The notes: generated from the letters alone by a model not told the origin. A DNA stretch of 64,000 bases from Phaeobacter gallaeciensis DSM 26640 (GCF_000511385.1 NC_023137.1:1309001-1373000), one strand, 5' to 3'. Counted from the stretch's first letter, positions 1 through 8,316 are shown. A program made the numbers and translations.

Positions 1-522
1 CACCTCCACCGACCAGGCGATATGCGCGCCATCTTCAAAGCCGAAGCTGACAATCATATGTGCCATTTCTGGCCCGGCCCAATAGGACATGAACAGATCG
101 ACGCTGTTCAGCTGGCTCAGATCATAGCTGCGACTGTCCCAGCGGGGGATGAATTCGGTCGGGGTGGTCCAGTCGAAATTGCGCACATCTGTCAGCGTCA
201 GGATATCTCCATCGCGGGTGCCGGTGACTTGCCGCGCGACATCCGGCGACCAGTTGGCCTCTGCCGGAGGTGTGAGGCTCGCCCACCACCAGATCAGCGC
301 CGCAAGCGCGAGACAGAAGGTCGAAAGCCCCCGCAGCGCGCGGCCCCGAATAATCGCCCAGAGGGTCGCGAGACCCAGACCTGCAAAGCCGGAGGCCGCA
401 GCAGTGCGCCAGAGGCTGTCGACGGGCAGCCGGTACCACAGCGCCATGGCCCCCCAGACGGTGGTCAGAAGGATCAGCAGACAGAGGAGGCCGAGACAGA
501 AAAGGCGAAGGGCACGGGGCAA
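1..522 (-). CDS. DUF4105 membrane protein, 3' end cut by window
   Basis: Reading leftward there is an open frame of 174 codons that runs off the window. It begins at a TTG preceded at about 7 nt by AGGAG; the first in-frame ATG is 25 codons later and would delete most of the first membrane segment. The N-terminus has three hydrophobic segments (roughly residues 6-27, 41-57 and 66-82). A soluble part follows with NFDW, RWDSRSYDL, a VD...SYW block and SFGFEDG, the pattern of the DUF4105 family. Pfam has linked this family to the periplasmic domain of the lipoprotein N-acylating protein Lnb (recalled, not checked). Function here is not established. The C-terminal part lies outside the window. 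Confidence 0.75.
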   Translation of the reverse strand, partial: MPRALRLFCLGLLCLLILLTTVWGAMALWYRLPVDSLWRTAAASGFAGLGLATLWAIIRGRALRGLSTFCLALAALIWWWASLTPPAEANWSPDVARQVTGTRDGDILTLTDVRNFDWTTPTEFIPRWDSRSYDLSQLNSVDLFMSYWAGPEMAHMIVSFGFEDGAHIAWSVEV

Positions 523-765
523 GGGCTGGCTCCTGATCGTGGGGCAAAGAAGAATATCGCGCGGACCCTAGGCAGGGCGGCGATGGGTCGCAAGGCTCTT
601 ACACGGGACAAAAGTTGCCAAGCCCGAAGGCGTTGCCTGACTGCATCTTTGCCGACCGGCGTCGGGCGCGCGCTGGACCGCGGTCAAACACGCCATTGCC
701 GTGGCACCATTGCCGTGGCAGATCTGAGGTATGTGATTTGGCATAATATCAACGCGGGGGAGACT

Positions 766-1545
766 ATGACCGCAACCCAATTTCTGGACACTGATACCGG
801 TCGCCGCCTGGCCTATCATCTGACCCCCGCAAGCGGCGATGCAACGGCGCCGGTGGTGGTGTTTCTGGGCGGGCTGAAATCCGACATGGAGGGCACCAAG
901 GCGATACATCTGGAAGCCTGGGCGCAGGCGCGGGGATTAGGCTTTCTGCGGTTTGACTATTCCGGCCACGGTGAAAGCTCCGGCACCTTTGAAGAGGGCT
1001 GCATTGGTGACTGGCATCAGGACACACTGGCAGCGGTTCAGGCGCTGACCACGGGCAAAATTATTCCCGTCGGCTCCTCCATGGGGGGCTGGCAGGCGCT
1101 CTTGCTGGCGCGGACCCTGCCGGAGCGGGTGGCGGGTCTGGTCACCATCGCCGCCGCTCCGGATTTTACCGAGGATGGCTATTGGGCCAATTTCACCGAT
1201 GCCCAGAAGGCGGAGCTAGAGACGCGCGGGCAGGTCGAACTGCCCAGCGACTACATGGAGCCATATGTGATCACCAAGCGCATGATTGAGGATGGCCGCG
1301 ACCATCTGGTGTTGCGCGATCCGCTTACGCTGCCGATGCCGGTGCGGTGTCTGCAGGGGACCGCCGACACCGCCGTCAGCACGGAAACCGCCCTGCGGCT
1401 GCTGGATCATGCCAGCTGCGCAGATATGCGTTTGCAACTGGTCAAAGATGCTGATCACCGGTTTTCAGATCCCGCCTGCCTAGCCCTGATCGAAACGGCT
1501 GTTGCAGAGGTTCTGGGGCTATCTGGCACTGATGGGATCAGCTAA
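766..1545 (+). CDS. alpha/beta hydrolase (ABHD10-like serine hydrolase)
   Basis: 259 residues if started at the ATG at 766; the open frame extends far upstream but that part is antisense to the preceding gene. The nucleophile elbow GSSMGGW contains the probable catalytic serine, FDYSGHGES is the conserved strand-4 block, and a C-terminal DADHRF supplies the likely catalytic histidine. The size and the GHGES/GSSMGG pattern fit the bacterial relatives of mammalian ABHD10 thioesterases. The substrate cannot be read from sequence. No signal peptide is visible, so it is probably cytoplasmic. It is followed by two same-strand genes (VOC protein, second hydrolase) and may share a transcript with them. 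Confidence 0.85.
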   Translation: MTATQFLDTDTGRRLAYHLTPASGDATAPVVVFLGGLKSDMEGTKAIHLEAWAQARGLGFLRFDYSGHGESSGTFEEGCIGDWHQDTLAAVQALTTGKIIPVGSSMGGWQALLLARTLPERVAGLVTIAAAPDFTEDGYWANFTDAQKAELETRGQVELPSDYMEPYVITKRMIEDGRDHLVLRDPLTLPMPVRCLQGTADTAVSTETALRLLDHASCADMRLQLVKDADHRFSDPACLALIETAVAEVLGLSGTDGIS

Positions 1546-1649
1546 GCTATAGGAAAGCCACGTTGCAGGTTGCAATCTAACCTGCAGCAACATCGGTAAA
1601 TAGTATGAGGCCTCCCTCATCTGGGGTGCTACGAGCAGGAGAGGACGCG

Positions 1650-2093
1650 ATGGAGCAACGCATCAGCCTTATCACCCTCGGGGTGCCGGATATGGAGCAG
1701 GCGGCGGCCTTCTACGAGGCGCTTGGCTGGCAGCGGGCGGAGAGCCCCGATGGGGTCATTGCTTTTGACCTGATCTCGCAGACCTTGGGGCTTTATCCTC
1801 TGGCGTCACTGGCTGAGGATATGGGGCTGTCGGTTGAGGAACTGGGCACCGGGGCGATGACGCTCAGCCATAACACGCGCAGTGCCGAGGAGGTCACCAC
1901 CCTGATGGCCAAGGCCGAGGCGGCGGGCGCCACGCTCCTGCGCCCAGCCGGGGAGGTGTTCTGGGGAGGAACCATCGGCTATTTCCGTGCTCCCGACAGC
2001 CATATCTGGGAAATCGCGCATAACCCGTTCTCGACGCTGTCTGATGGAGGCGCGTTTCGCTGGAACGGCTACGGGACAGAGACAGAAGGATAG
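1650..2093 (+). CDS. VOC (glyoxalase/bleomycin-resistance fold) protein
   Basis: 147 residues from the ATG at 1650, which follows a purine-rich GCAGGAGAGG; the frame is open a further 15 codons upstream without a better start. It begins with the typical VOC strand (ISLITLGVPDMEQAAAFYEALGW) and ends with FRAPDSHIWEIAHNPF, where the E of WEIA is the usual second-module metal-ligand position. VOC proteins include lyases, dioxygenases and resistance proteins; nothing here identifies the reaction. It ends 6 nt before the next hydrolase gene, so the two are probably co-transcribed. Confidence 0.85.
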   Translation: MEQRISLITLGVPDMEQAAAFYEALGWQRAESPDGVIAFDLISQTLGLYPLASLAEDMGLSVEELGTGAMTLSHNTRSAEEVTTLMAKAEAAGATLLRPAGEVFWGGTIGYFRAPDSHIWEIAHNPFSTLSDGGAFRWNGYGTETEG

Positions 2094-2099
2094 GCGCAG

Positions 2100-2990
2100 G
2101 TGGCAGATCAGCAGGGCGGAACAGGGCAGACCAACAGGGCGCGCACAGCTGAGCATGCAGCTGACCAGGGCATTGCTCCCTTGGTGATGCTGCCGGGCCT
2201 AATGGGCACGGCGGAAGTCTTCGTGCCGCAGCTGCGGGCACTCTCCGGCGTGATACCAACCATGGTGGCGCCGCTGCTGGGGGGGGATCGGATTGAGACC
2301 ATCGCCGATCATCTGCTGGCACAGTTGCCAGCGCGGTTTTCGCTGGCCGGACTGTCGATGGGCGGCATCGTTGCGATGGAAATCCTGCGCCGCGCGCCGG
2401 AGCGGGTGAGCAGACTTTGCCTGATATCGACCAGCCCCTTGCCTGATACGCCGGCGCAGGCCGCCGAGTGGGAGCCGTTGATTATCGCAGCTCGCAGCGG
2501 TCGGCTGGAGGATGTTCTGCGCGGCTGTCTGCCGGTGGACTGTCTGGCGCCGTCGCCGCAGCGGCTTGATATCCTCAACGCCATTTACGAGCAAGGCTGC
2601 ACCCTGGGAACGGAACTGTTCGTGGCGCAGGCGCGGGCCCTGCAGCGGCGGACTGATCAGCAGGCGGCGCTGCGTCGTTTCAAGGGGCCGGCCCTGATCC
2701 TCTGCGGTGCGCAGGACCCGTTGACGCCGCTGAAACGACATGAATTCATGGCGGCCCTGATGCCCAACGCACGCCTCTGCGTGATTGGGGAGGCAGGCCA
2801 TCTGCCAACGCTGGAACAACCGGATCAGGTGACCGGTGCCATGGCTGAGTGGCTGGCGGAGGTTGCTCCGGATCAGGACGAGAGACCGGACACGTCGCGG
2901 GATATCGCAACTATCGCTGCGGGCGCGGCCCAACCGGCAGCGCCTTCACTACCGCCACTGACCCTGACAAACCCGCTAAAGATCAGCTGA
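2100..2990 (+). CDS. alpha/beta hydrolase
   Basis: 296 residues starting at GTG 2100, directly after the VOC gene. The fold is recognisable from VMLPGLMGTAEVF (oxyanion strand), the nucleophile elbow GLSMGG, an acidic residue in ILCGAQDPLTP and a late histidine in IGEAGHLPTLEQP. This order matches small esterases or peptidases of the MhpC/BioH type. The first 25 or so residues are polar and the last 50 are Pro/Ala/Thr-rich and probably disordered, so an internal start is possible. The substrate is unknown. Confidence 0.82.
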   Translation: MADQQGGTGQTNRARTAEHAADQGIAPLVMLPGLMGTAEVFVPQLRALSGVIPTMVAPLLGGDRIETIADHLLAQLPARFSLAGLSMGGIVAMEILRRAPERVSRLCLISTSPLPDTPAQAAEWEPLIIAARSGRLEDVLRGCLPVDCLAPSPQRLDILNAIYEQGCTLGTELFVAQARALQRRTDQQAALRRFKGPALILCGAQDPLTPLKRHEFMAALMPNARLCVIGEAGHLPTLEQPDQVTGAMAEWLAEVAPDQDERPDTSRDIATIAAGAAQPAAPSLPPLTLTNPLKIS

Positions 2991-3010
2991 ATCAGTAATT
3001 CATACGGGGG

Positions 3011-3583
3011 TTAGCGGAGCAGGGCTGTGCGCTCTTCCTTGCTGATCACCTCTGGCTTTGACACCGGCTCACCGCTCTCTGTGTCGAAAAACGGTGTCTC
3101 CTTCCACCGGCCTGACAGCCGCGCCGAGATCATTCGGCTCAACAGCGACATGACCATCCGTGCGGCACCTTCGGTGCGGGGCTGTTTGCCCTGTTTTGGA
3201 ACAAAGGCCCGCGCGCGGATCTTCCCAAGCGCATTTTTATCGGTAAATCGATCCGACCGCAGCCCGGCAAAGGGCAGTGTGGGTTTGGCCAGCGTATTGG
3301 CCATTGGTGTGCCACAGCAGCCCGCGTACCAGCGAAACAAGCCCTTGGGGCTGAGCCGCATGAGCCGCAGCAGATCCTCACCTTGATGAAATGTCAGCCC
3401 ATCGGGATTGACCTGAAACAGATCAACCGGGCCGGGGGCCGGGTCAGGCTGGTTGTGATAGATCTCATTGGCGCGGCAATCGGCGCAGAAGCAGACGATG
3501 CGGGTCCCCGCCTTGCGCGCCTCTTGCGACAGCTCGCCACGGATTTTGCCGCACTCACATGCGAAACTCAGCAGATCGGCCAT
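3011..3583 (-). CDS. DUF6151 family protein, putative zinc-binding
   Basis: 190 residues from ATG 3583. Cysteine pairs are arranged as in GFA-like proteins: FACECGK near the N-terminus, CFCADCRA about 20 residues later, and YAGCCGTP near the middle, followed by an aromatic-rich segment. This pattern matches the DUF6151 family, related in layout to glutathione-dependent formaldehyde-activating (GFA) zinc proteins. The biochemical role is unknown. It converges on the upstream hydrolase and lies tail-to-head with phaZ 74 nt away. Confidence 0.75.
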   Translation of the reverse strand: MADLLSFACECGKIRGELSQEARKAGTRIVCFCADCRANEIYHNQPDPAPGPVDLFQVNPDGLTFHQGEDLLRLMRLSPKGLFRWYAGCCGTPMANTLAKPTLPFAGLRSDRFTDKNALGKIRARAFVPKQGKQPRTEGAARMVMSLLSRMISARLSGRWKETPFFDTESGEPVSKPEVISKEERTALLR

Positions 3584-3657
3584 TCTGGGCGCTCCTTTAT
3601 GTCATCGTCCGGCCGGTTCAGACCCCGGTTCAGCCGGGCCCAGCTGTTGGCGGTGCG

Positions 3658-4932
3658 TCAGGCGGTTGCCTTGGCACGTTTCGCGGCCGGTTTCTTTGCC
3701 TTGCGGGCATTGGCGTTCATGAATTCGATCACCAGCGGGCGGATATTGTCACGCCAGCTGCGCCCGGCAAAGATGCCATAATGTCCCGCCCCCGGTTCCA
3801 CATGGCTGGCCTTCTTCGCCTCCGGCAGGCCGGTGCAAAGATCCAGCGCGGCGATGCACTGACCCGGTGCAGAAATGTCGTCATTGGCGCCTTCGACGGT
3901 TTTGACCGCCACATCGGTAATCTTGCCGATATCCACCTTGTGCCCGGCGACGACAAACTCGTTGCGCGCGATTTCGCCCCCTTTGAAGACACGTTCCACG
4001 GTCGACAGATAGAACTCCGCCGTCATGTCCATCACCGCGAGATATTCGTCATAGAACCGGTTGTGGGCGTCGTGGTCAGAGGCTTCGCCACGGCTGACGC
4101 GCTGGATCTGGTCCATGAAGGCTTTGGAGTGACGCTCGCCGTTCATCGACATAAAGGAGCTGAGCTGCAACAGGCCCGGATAGACCTTGCGGCCCACACC
4201 CTTATATTTGAAACCGACGCGTTGGATCATCGTCTCTTCCAGCTGCCCCATGGTTACCCGGCGGCCAAAGTCGGTCACATCGGTGGGGGTGGCATCGGGA
4301 TCCACCGGCCCCCCGATCAGCGTTAGCGAGGAGGGCTGCGCCCCGGGGTCCTGTTCCGCCAGATAGGCGGTGGCGGCCAGTGTCAGCGGGGCCGGCTGAC
4401 AGACCGCGATCACATGGGTGTCAGGTCCCAGTTCACGCATAAAATCAACGAGATATAGCGTGTAGTCTTCAATATCGAACTTACCGGCAGAGACTGGAAT
4501 GTCGCGCGCATTATGCCAGTCGGTGACATATACTTCGCAGTTTTCAATCAGGCTTTTGACGGTGGAACGCAGCAGCGTTGCGTAGTGGCCTGACATCGGC
4601 GCCACCAGCAGCACCTTGCGCGGCTGTTCGGCGCGGCCCGCCACGCGGAAATGGATCAGATCGCCAAAGGGGCGTTCCACAACCGTGTCGATCTCCACCA
4701 CGTGATCGCGGCCATCGGCGCAGGTCTGGGTGTAAATGCCCCAGTCAGGTTTGGTCACCATGCGCTGGAAACTGCGCTCCGTGACCTCGCCCCAGGCGGC
4801 CATCCAGCTGAGTGCCGGATTGGGGATCGCGGCAAAAGCGGGGTTCGACGCCATCGACAGGGCCGTTGCGCCAAGCCACTGGTTGGTGTTGCGCATGGTT
4901 TCCATCAGATCGTACGACATCATGTAACGCAT
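3658..4932 (-). CDS. phaZ: intracellular polyhydroxyalkanoate depolymerase PhaZ
   Basis: 424 residues, ATG at 4932. It hydrolyses stored poly-3-hydroxybutyrate on the granule surface. The sequence carries HVIAVCQPAP, where the cysteine sits in the pseudo-lipase box that intracellular depolymerases use as nucleophile, plus LVAPMSGHYATLLR and VYVTDWHNARDIP, both typical of the PHB_depo family. The tail is rich in Lys/Ala (KKPAAKRAKATA), a possible granule or polymer contact. It is divergent from phaC, with 145 nt between them holding a PhaR-type palindrome and another inverted repeat. Length is normal for the family. Confidence 0.95.
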   Translation of the reverse strand: MRYMMSYDLMETMRNTNQWLGATALSMASNPAFAAIPNPALSWMAAWGEVTERSFQRMVTKPDWGIYTQTCADGRDHVVEIDTVVERPFGDLIHFRVAGRAEQPRKVLLVAPMSGHYATLLRSTVKSLIENCEVYVTDWHNARDIPVSAGKFDIEDYTLYLVDFMRELGPDTHVIAVCQPAPLTLAATAYLAEQDPGAQPSSLTLIGGPVDPDATPTDVTDFGRRVTMGQLEETMIQRVGFKYKGVGRKVYPGLLQLSSFMSMNGERHSKAFMDQIQRVSRGEASDHDAHNRFYDEYLAVMDMTAEFYLSTVERVFKGGEIARNEFVVAGHKVDIGKITDVAVKTVEGANDDISAPGQCIAALDLCTGLPEAKKASHVEPGAGHYGIFAGRSWRDNIRPLVIEFMNANARKAKKPAAKRAKATA

Positions 4933-4982
4933 GTTATATCTCCATTGCGTTGGCCGCTTGGATCCGATCTGAATCCACGTGC

Positions 4983-4997
4983 GGTTGTGTCACAACC
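4983..4997. promoter_or_regulatory. perfect 15-bp inverted repeat between phaZ and phaC
   Basis: GGTTGTGTCACAACC is a perfect 7-1-7 palindrome, 51 nt upstream of the phaZ start and about 20 nt upstream of the proposed phaC -35 box. It is unlike the CTGC-N3-GCAG sites nearby. The position suggests an operator for an unidentified regulator of the divergent pair. There is no direct evidence of binding. Confidence 0.4.
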
Positions 4998-5016
4998 CAT
5001 CGGACGTTTCACTGCT

Positions 5017-5044
5017 TTGTCGTATGATGGGCGGACAGTATTCT
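5017..5044 (+). promoter_or_regulatory. putative sigma-70 promoter of phaC
   Basis: TTGTCG (5017-5022) and TATTCT (5039-5044) are separated by 16 nt, an acceptable housekeeping promoter. The -10 box runs into the CTGC-N3-GCAG palindrome at 5043-5053, so an occupied operator would block RNA polymerase. Confidence 0.4.
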
Positions 5045-5053
5045 GCATAGCAG
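5043..5053. promoter_or_regulatory. PhaR-type operator upstream of phaC
   Basis: CTGCATAGCAG is a perfect CTGC-N3-GCAG inverted repeat, extended by flanking TT/AA. It ends 25 nt before the phaC ATG. Rhodobacter PhaR has been reported to bind CTGC/GCAG palindromes (recalled). The same motif occurs twice in front of phaP, and phaR is in the same cluster. Confidence 0.65.
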
Positions 5054-5077
5054 AAAGATTACGGGGGATTTGTTAAG

Positions 5078-6907
5078 ATGACAACAAGCGAGAGTACGGA
5101 TCCGGCAGTCTCGCCGGAACATATTGAACGAATTAAAAAAAATATGGAGCGGGTTGAGCAACTTTCAAAACGCCTGATGGATGTTCTGGCTCAGAAAAAA
5201 ACTCACCCCGCTTCTCTGGATGGTCCGAATCAAGAGCTGTTTGCACGCGCAGCAACGGCTTATTGGTCGGAAATGGCGAAAAACCCAGCAAAACTGCTCG
5301 AAAAACAAGTGTCGTATTGGGGGCAGGCGGTGGTGAATTTCGCCGAAGCTCAGTCGCTTTTGGCCAAATCCTTGGAAGGTGACAGCTCGGATGACGCAGC
5401 GTCTGGCTCCCCCGCCGACCGCCGCTTTGCCAATCCGATGTGGCAATCAAACCCTTATTTCCACTTTATCAAGCAGCAGTATCTGACCAATGCCGAGGCC
5501 ATCCGCAACGCCGTGGCCGAGGTCGAGGATATTGACGACATCGACAAACGGCGGCTCGGCTATTTTGCCGACCAGATCGTGCAGATGATGGCGCCCACAA
5601 ATTTTCTGGCGACGAACCCCGACGCGCTGGAGAAGGCCGTGGAGACCGAAGGTCAGTCGCTGATCAAGGGTCTGGAGAATCTGGTTGCGGATCTGGAGGC
5701 CAATGACGGTGAGCTGGTGGTGCGGCTGGCGGATGAGAGCGCTTTTGAAATCGGCCGCAATATCGCGACCACTCCTGGCGAAGTTGTGTTGCGCAACGAG
5801 ATGATGGAGCTGATCCAGTATCGTCCCACTACGGAAACCGTGCATGAGACCCCCATCGTGCTATTCCCGCCTTGGATCAACAAATTCTACATCCTCGACC
5901 TCAAGGCGCAGAACAGCCTGATCAAATGGGTGACGGAGCAGGGCTATACGCTGTTTGTGGTGTCCTGGCTCAATCCCGGCGCGGAGCACGCCGATCTGGG
6001 GCTGGAGGACTATATCGAGAAGGGCTATCTGAGCGCGATCGAGACCGCCAAGTCGATCTGCAAGGTCAAGCAGGTCAATGCTGTCGGCTACTGTATTGCC
6101 GGCACCACTCTCAGCCTGACCCTGTCGCTGTTGAAACAGCGGGGCGATACCTCGATCAAATCGGCGACGTTTTTCACCGCGCTGACAGATTTCTCTGATC
6201 AGGGGGAGTTCACGCCCTTCCTGCAAAACGACTTCATCGATGGGATCGAGGAGGAGATAACCAACAACGGTTTGCTGCGCTCCTATATTATGGCGCGGAC
6301 ATTTTCCTTCTTGCGCTCCAACGATCTGGTCTACGGCCCGGCCATCCGCAGCTATATGATGGGGGAAACGCCCCCAGCCTTTGATCTGCTGTATTGGAAT
6401 GGCGATGGCGCCAACCTGCCGGGACGGATGGCGATGCAGTATCTGCGCGGCCTGTGCCAGCGCAATGAATTCGTGCGCGACGGGCTTGAACTGATGGGCC
6501 ACACGCTGCATGTGCGCGACGTGACCGTGCCGGTGATGGCGATCACCTGTGAGACCGATCATATCGCCCGCTGGAAAGACTGCTATCGCGGCGTGCAGCA
6601 GATGGGATCGCGCTCAAAAACATTTGTGGTGGCCCAGTCAGGCCATATCGCGGGCATTGTTAATCCGCCGACCCGCAACAAATACGGCCATTACACCAAT
6701 ACCGATCTGAAGGTCGATGCCGACAGCTGGCGGGAGGGCGCCACCTTCAACGAAGGGTCCTGGTGGCCACGTTGGGAAAGCTGGCTCAAGAAGCGTTCCG
6801 GCAAACAGGTCCCGGCCCGTGATCCCGGCGATTCCCAGCATCCGCCGCTGACGCCAGCGCCGGGGGACTATGTACGGGTGAAAGCCCGCCGTCAGTCAAG
6901 CGATTGA
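5078..6907 (+). CDS. phaC: class I polyhydroxyalkanoate synthase PhaC
   Basis: 609 residues, ATG 5078 after a GGGGGA ribosome site. It polymerises (R)-3-hydroxyacyl-CoA into storage polyester at the granule. The lipase-like box GYCIAG holds the nucleophilic Cys339; the catalytic Asp is probably in CETDHIARW and the general-base His in SGHIAGIVNPP. The N-terminal 100 residues are polar and Lys/Gln-rich, as in class I enzymes, and the length is that of class I (about 590-620) rather than the shorter class III subunits; no phaE is present. The first 300 nt are noticeably A/T-richer than the rest of the gene. Confidence 0.97.
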   Translation: MTTSESTDPAVSPEHIERIKKNMERVEQLSKRLMDVLAQKKTHPASLDGPNQELFARAATAYWSEMAKNPAKLLEKQVSYWGQAVVNFAEAQSLLAKSLEGDSSDDAASGSPADRRFANPMWQSNPYFHFIKQQYLTNAEAIRNAVAEVEDIDDIDKRRLGYFADQIVQMMAPTNFLATNPDALEKAVETEGQSLIKGLENLVADLEANDGELVVRLADESAFEIGRNIATTPGEVVLRNEMMELIQYRPTTETVHETPIVLFPPWINKFYILDLKAQNSLIKWVTEQGYTLFVVSWLNPGAEHADLGLEDYIEKGYLSAIETAKSICKVKQVNAVGYCIAGTTLSLTLSLLKQRGDTSIKSATFFTALTDFSDQGEFTPFLQNDFIDGIEEEITNNGLLRSYIMARTFSFLRSNDLVYGPAIRSYMMGETPPAFDLLYWNGDGANLPGRMAMQYLRGLCQRNEFVRDGLELMGHTLHVRDVTVPVMAITCETDHIARWKDCYRGVQQMGSRSKTFVVAQSGHIAGIVNPPTRNKYGHYTNTDLKVDADSWREGATFNEGSWWPRWESWLKKRSGKQVPARDPGDSQHPPLTPAPGDYVRVKARRQSSD

Positions 6908-6931
6908 TTTTAGGTCGTTCTCAAAAATATT

Positions 6932-6942
6932 CTGCATTGCAG
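6932..6942. promoter_or_regulatory. PhaR-type operator 1 upstream of phaP
   Basis: CTGCATTGCAG is a perfect CTGC-N3-GCAG palindrome, 98 nt before the phaP start and just upstream of the proposed -35 box. Its centre is 30 bp (about three helical turns) from the second site, so two repressor units would bind the same DNA face. Confidence 0.65.
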
Positions 6943-6953
6943 CAATAAAAATC

Positions 6954-6982
6954 TTGAAATGCTGCGATGCAGAAACAATATT
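6954..6982 (+). promoter_or_regulatory. putative sigma-70 promoter of phaP
   Basis: TTGAAA (6954-6959), a 17-nt spacer and AATATT (6977-6982) form a good housekeeping promoter. The second CTGC-N3-GCAG palindrome lies wholly inside the spacer, a classic repressor position. Confidence 0.5.
6962..6972. promoter_or_regulatory. PhaR-type operator 2 upstream of phaP
   Basis: CTGCGATGCAG is a perfect CTGC-N3-GCAG palindrome lying between the proposed -35 and -10 elements of the phaP promoter. Confidence 0.65.
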
Positions 6983-7039
6983 GGGGTCATGCGAAGGCGG
7001 CAGAACGATCTGGCCGCGTAACCAAGAGGAACCAGTACA

Positions 7040-7483
7040 ATGGCTAAGACCCAAGATTTTACCGCGATGATGAAAGACATGATGGGTGCGTTTCCGGTTG
7101 ACACAACCGCGATGGAAGATGCGTTCAAAACCACCGCAGCCCTGAACGAAAAACTGTCTGGTGTTGCCCTGCAGGCCGCTGAGAAATCCGCCGAGATTTC
7201 CAATGCCTGGGCCAAAGAAACCCTGACCAAGCTGAGCGACGTCTCCAAAGCACAGGCCGAGCCTGCGGATTACGCCAAAGCAGCAACCGATTTCGCTTCC
7301 GCTTCCGCTGAAGTGGCTGCCGAGAACATGGCCGCCTTCGCTGAAGTTGCGAAAAAGGTTCAGATGGACACCGTTGAGCTGCTGATGTCCGCTGGCAAGG
7401 ACATGTCCGAAGAGGCATCCGCCGCTGTGAAGAAGGCCACCAACGACGTGACCTCCGCTGCGAAAAAAGCCGCCGCTAAGTAA
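7040..7483 (+). CDS. phaP: phasin (PHA granule-associated protein)
   Basis: 147 residues from ATG 7040, with AGAGGA 9 nt upstream. The protein is an almost entirely helical, Ala/Lys/Glu-rich amphipathic chain without a signal peptide, ending in a KKATNDV...KKAAAK tail. Size, composition and position between phaC and phaR identify it as the phasin that coats polyester granules. Codon use is strongly biased, suggesting high expression. It is followed by a strong intrinsic terminator, so it is probably transcribed alone from a PhaR-controlled promoter. Confidence 0.92.
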   Translation: MAKTQDFTAMMKDMMGAFPVDTTAMEDAFKTTAALNEKLSGVALQAAEKSAEISNAWAKETLTKLSDVSKAQAEPADYAKAATDFASASAEVAAENMAAFAEVAKKVQMDTVELLMSAGKDMSEEASAAVKKATNDVTSAAKKAAAK

Positions 7484-7546
7484 GCGCCGCGCGCATTTGC
7501 AAAGGGGTTTTATACTCCTCCCAACGAAATCTCTTTGCACAGAAGG

Positions 7547-7573
7547 GGGCAGGTCATCGGACCTGCCCTTTTT
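7547..7573 (+). terminator. intrinsic terminator of phaP
   Basis: A 9-bp stem, GGGCAGGTC paired with GACCTGCCC, with a 4-nt loop ATCG, is followed by five T. Confidence 0.88.
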
Positions 7574-7670
7574 CGTTTGCTCATTTCGGTTGCCCCTTCA
7601 GGGCTTGGGAGGGGGCAGCAGTCCAGTTCCGGGAGCGGGGTGGGCTGGGTATTGGATCCGAGGATCAATT

Positions 7671-7690
7671 GTTGCGCTATTTAGCGTAAC
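7671..7690. repeat. 20-bp imperfect inverted repeat upstream of phaR
   Basis: GTTGCGCTAT and TTAGCGTAAC pair at 8 of 10 positions with no spacer. It lies 66 nt upstream of the phaR start, after the phaP terminator. It is a candidate operator or promoter element; its role is unknown. Confidence 0.35.
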
Positions 7691-7704
7691 GCTTCCCTTT
7701 TGTT

Positions 7705-7735
7705 CTGCGCTCGCATAGGCTTTGCTGCAATGCAT
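7705..7735. promoter_or_regulatory. two degenerate PhaR-type half-palindromes before phaR
   Basis: CTGCGCTCGCAT (7705-7716) and CTGCAATGCAT (7725-7735) each keep CTGC and GCA but end in T instead of G. They could be weak autoregulatory sites, since PhaR commonly controls its own gene. The deviation from the perfect sites makes this tentative. Confidence 0.35.
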
Positions 7736-7755
7736 CATGTCTGGGGAGAAGTGAC

Positions 7756-8316
7756 ATGTCGGATCAGGATAAACCCTTGTTGATCAAACGATATGCCAGC
7801 CGACGGCTCTATAACACACAGACCAGCGACTACGTGACGCTGGAGGATATCGCCGGCTTCATCCGCGAGGGGCGTGAGGTTCAGATTGTCGACCTCAAGA
7901 CCGGTGACGACCTGACACGCCAGTATCTCCTGCAGATCATTGCCGAACACGAAAGCCGGGGCGAAAACATCCTGCCGGTGAATGTGCTCAACGATTTGGT
8001 GCGCAGCTATATGGTGCCTGGTGGCGGTGTGATGCCGCAATTCCTGCAAAGCTCCTTTGAGATGCTGCGCGAGAACCAGAGCAAGATGGTTGAGAATATG
8101 AATGCGATGAACCCGATGGCGCAGATGCCGGGGTTTGAGGCGATCAAGGCGCAGCAGGAAGCCTTTCTGAAGGCGATGGCCGGTGGATTCTCCGGCGGCT
8201 GGCCTGCGGCGGGCACATCATCCGGCGATGCAGAGAGTGCTGAGGACGGCGACGGGCTGGATGATATCAAGCGCCAGCTGGCCGAGTTGCAGGACAAACT
8301 GTCCAAGCTGAAGTGA
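7756..8316 (+). CDS. phaR: polyhydroxyalkanoate synthesis repressor PhaR
   Basis: 186 residues, ATG 7756. The N-terminal DNA-binding domain (about residues 5-65) contains LLIKRYASRRLYNT and IVDLKTGDDLTRQYLLQIIAEHE, diagnostic of PhaR. A PHB-accumulation domain follows (about 75-120, LNDLVRSYMVPGG and FEMLRENQSKM). The C-terminus is Gly/Ser/Asp-rich and then a short coiled coil (DDIKRQLAELQDKLSKLK). PhaR represses phasin and synthase genes and is released by polymer. The matching palindromes sit upstream of phaC and phaP in this window. Confidence 0.96.
   Translation: MSDQDKPLLIKRYASRRLYNTQTSDYVTLEDIAGFIREGREVQIVDLKTGDDLTRQYLLQIIAEHESRGENILPVNVLNDLVRSYMVPGGGVMPQFLQSSFEMLRENQSKMVENMNAMNPMAQMPGFEAIKAQQEAFLKAMAGGFSGGWPAAGTSSGDAESAEDGDGLDDIKRQLAELQDKLSKLK

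Noticed and set aside
22..765. Long N-terminal extension of the alpha/beta hydrolase frame
   Set aside because: It is antisense to the DUF4105 gene, rich in Arg/Pro/Gln and without a ribosome site; the ATG at 766 gives a normal-length hydrolase.
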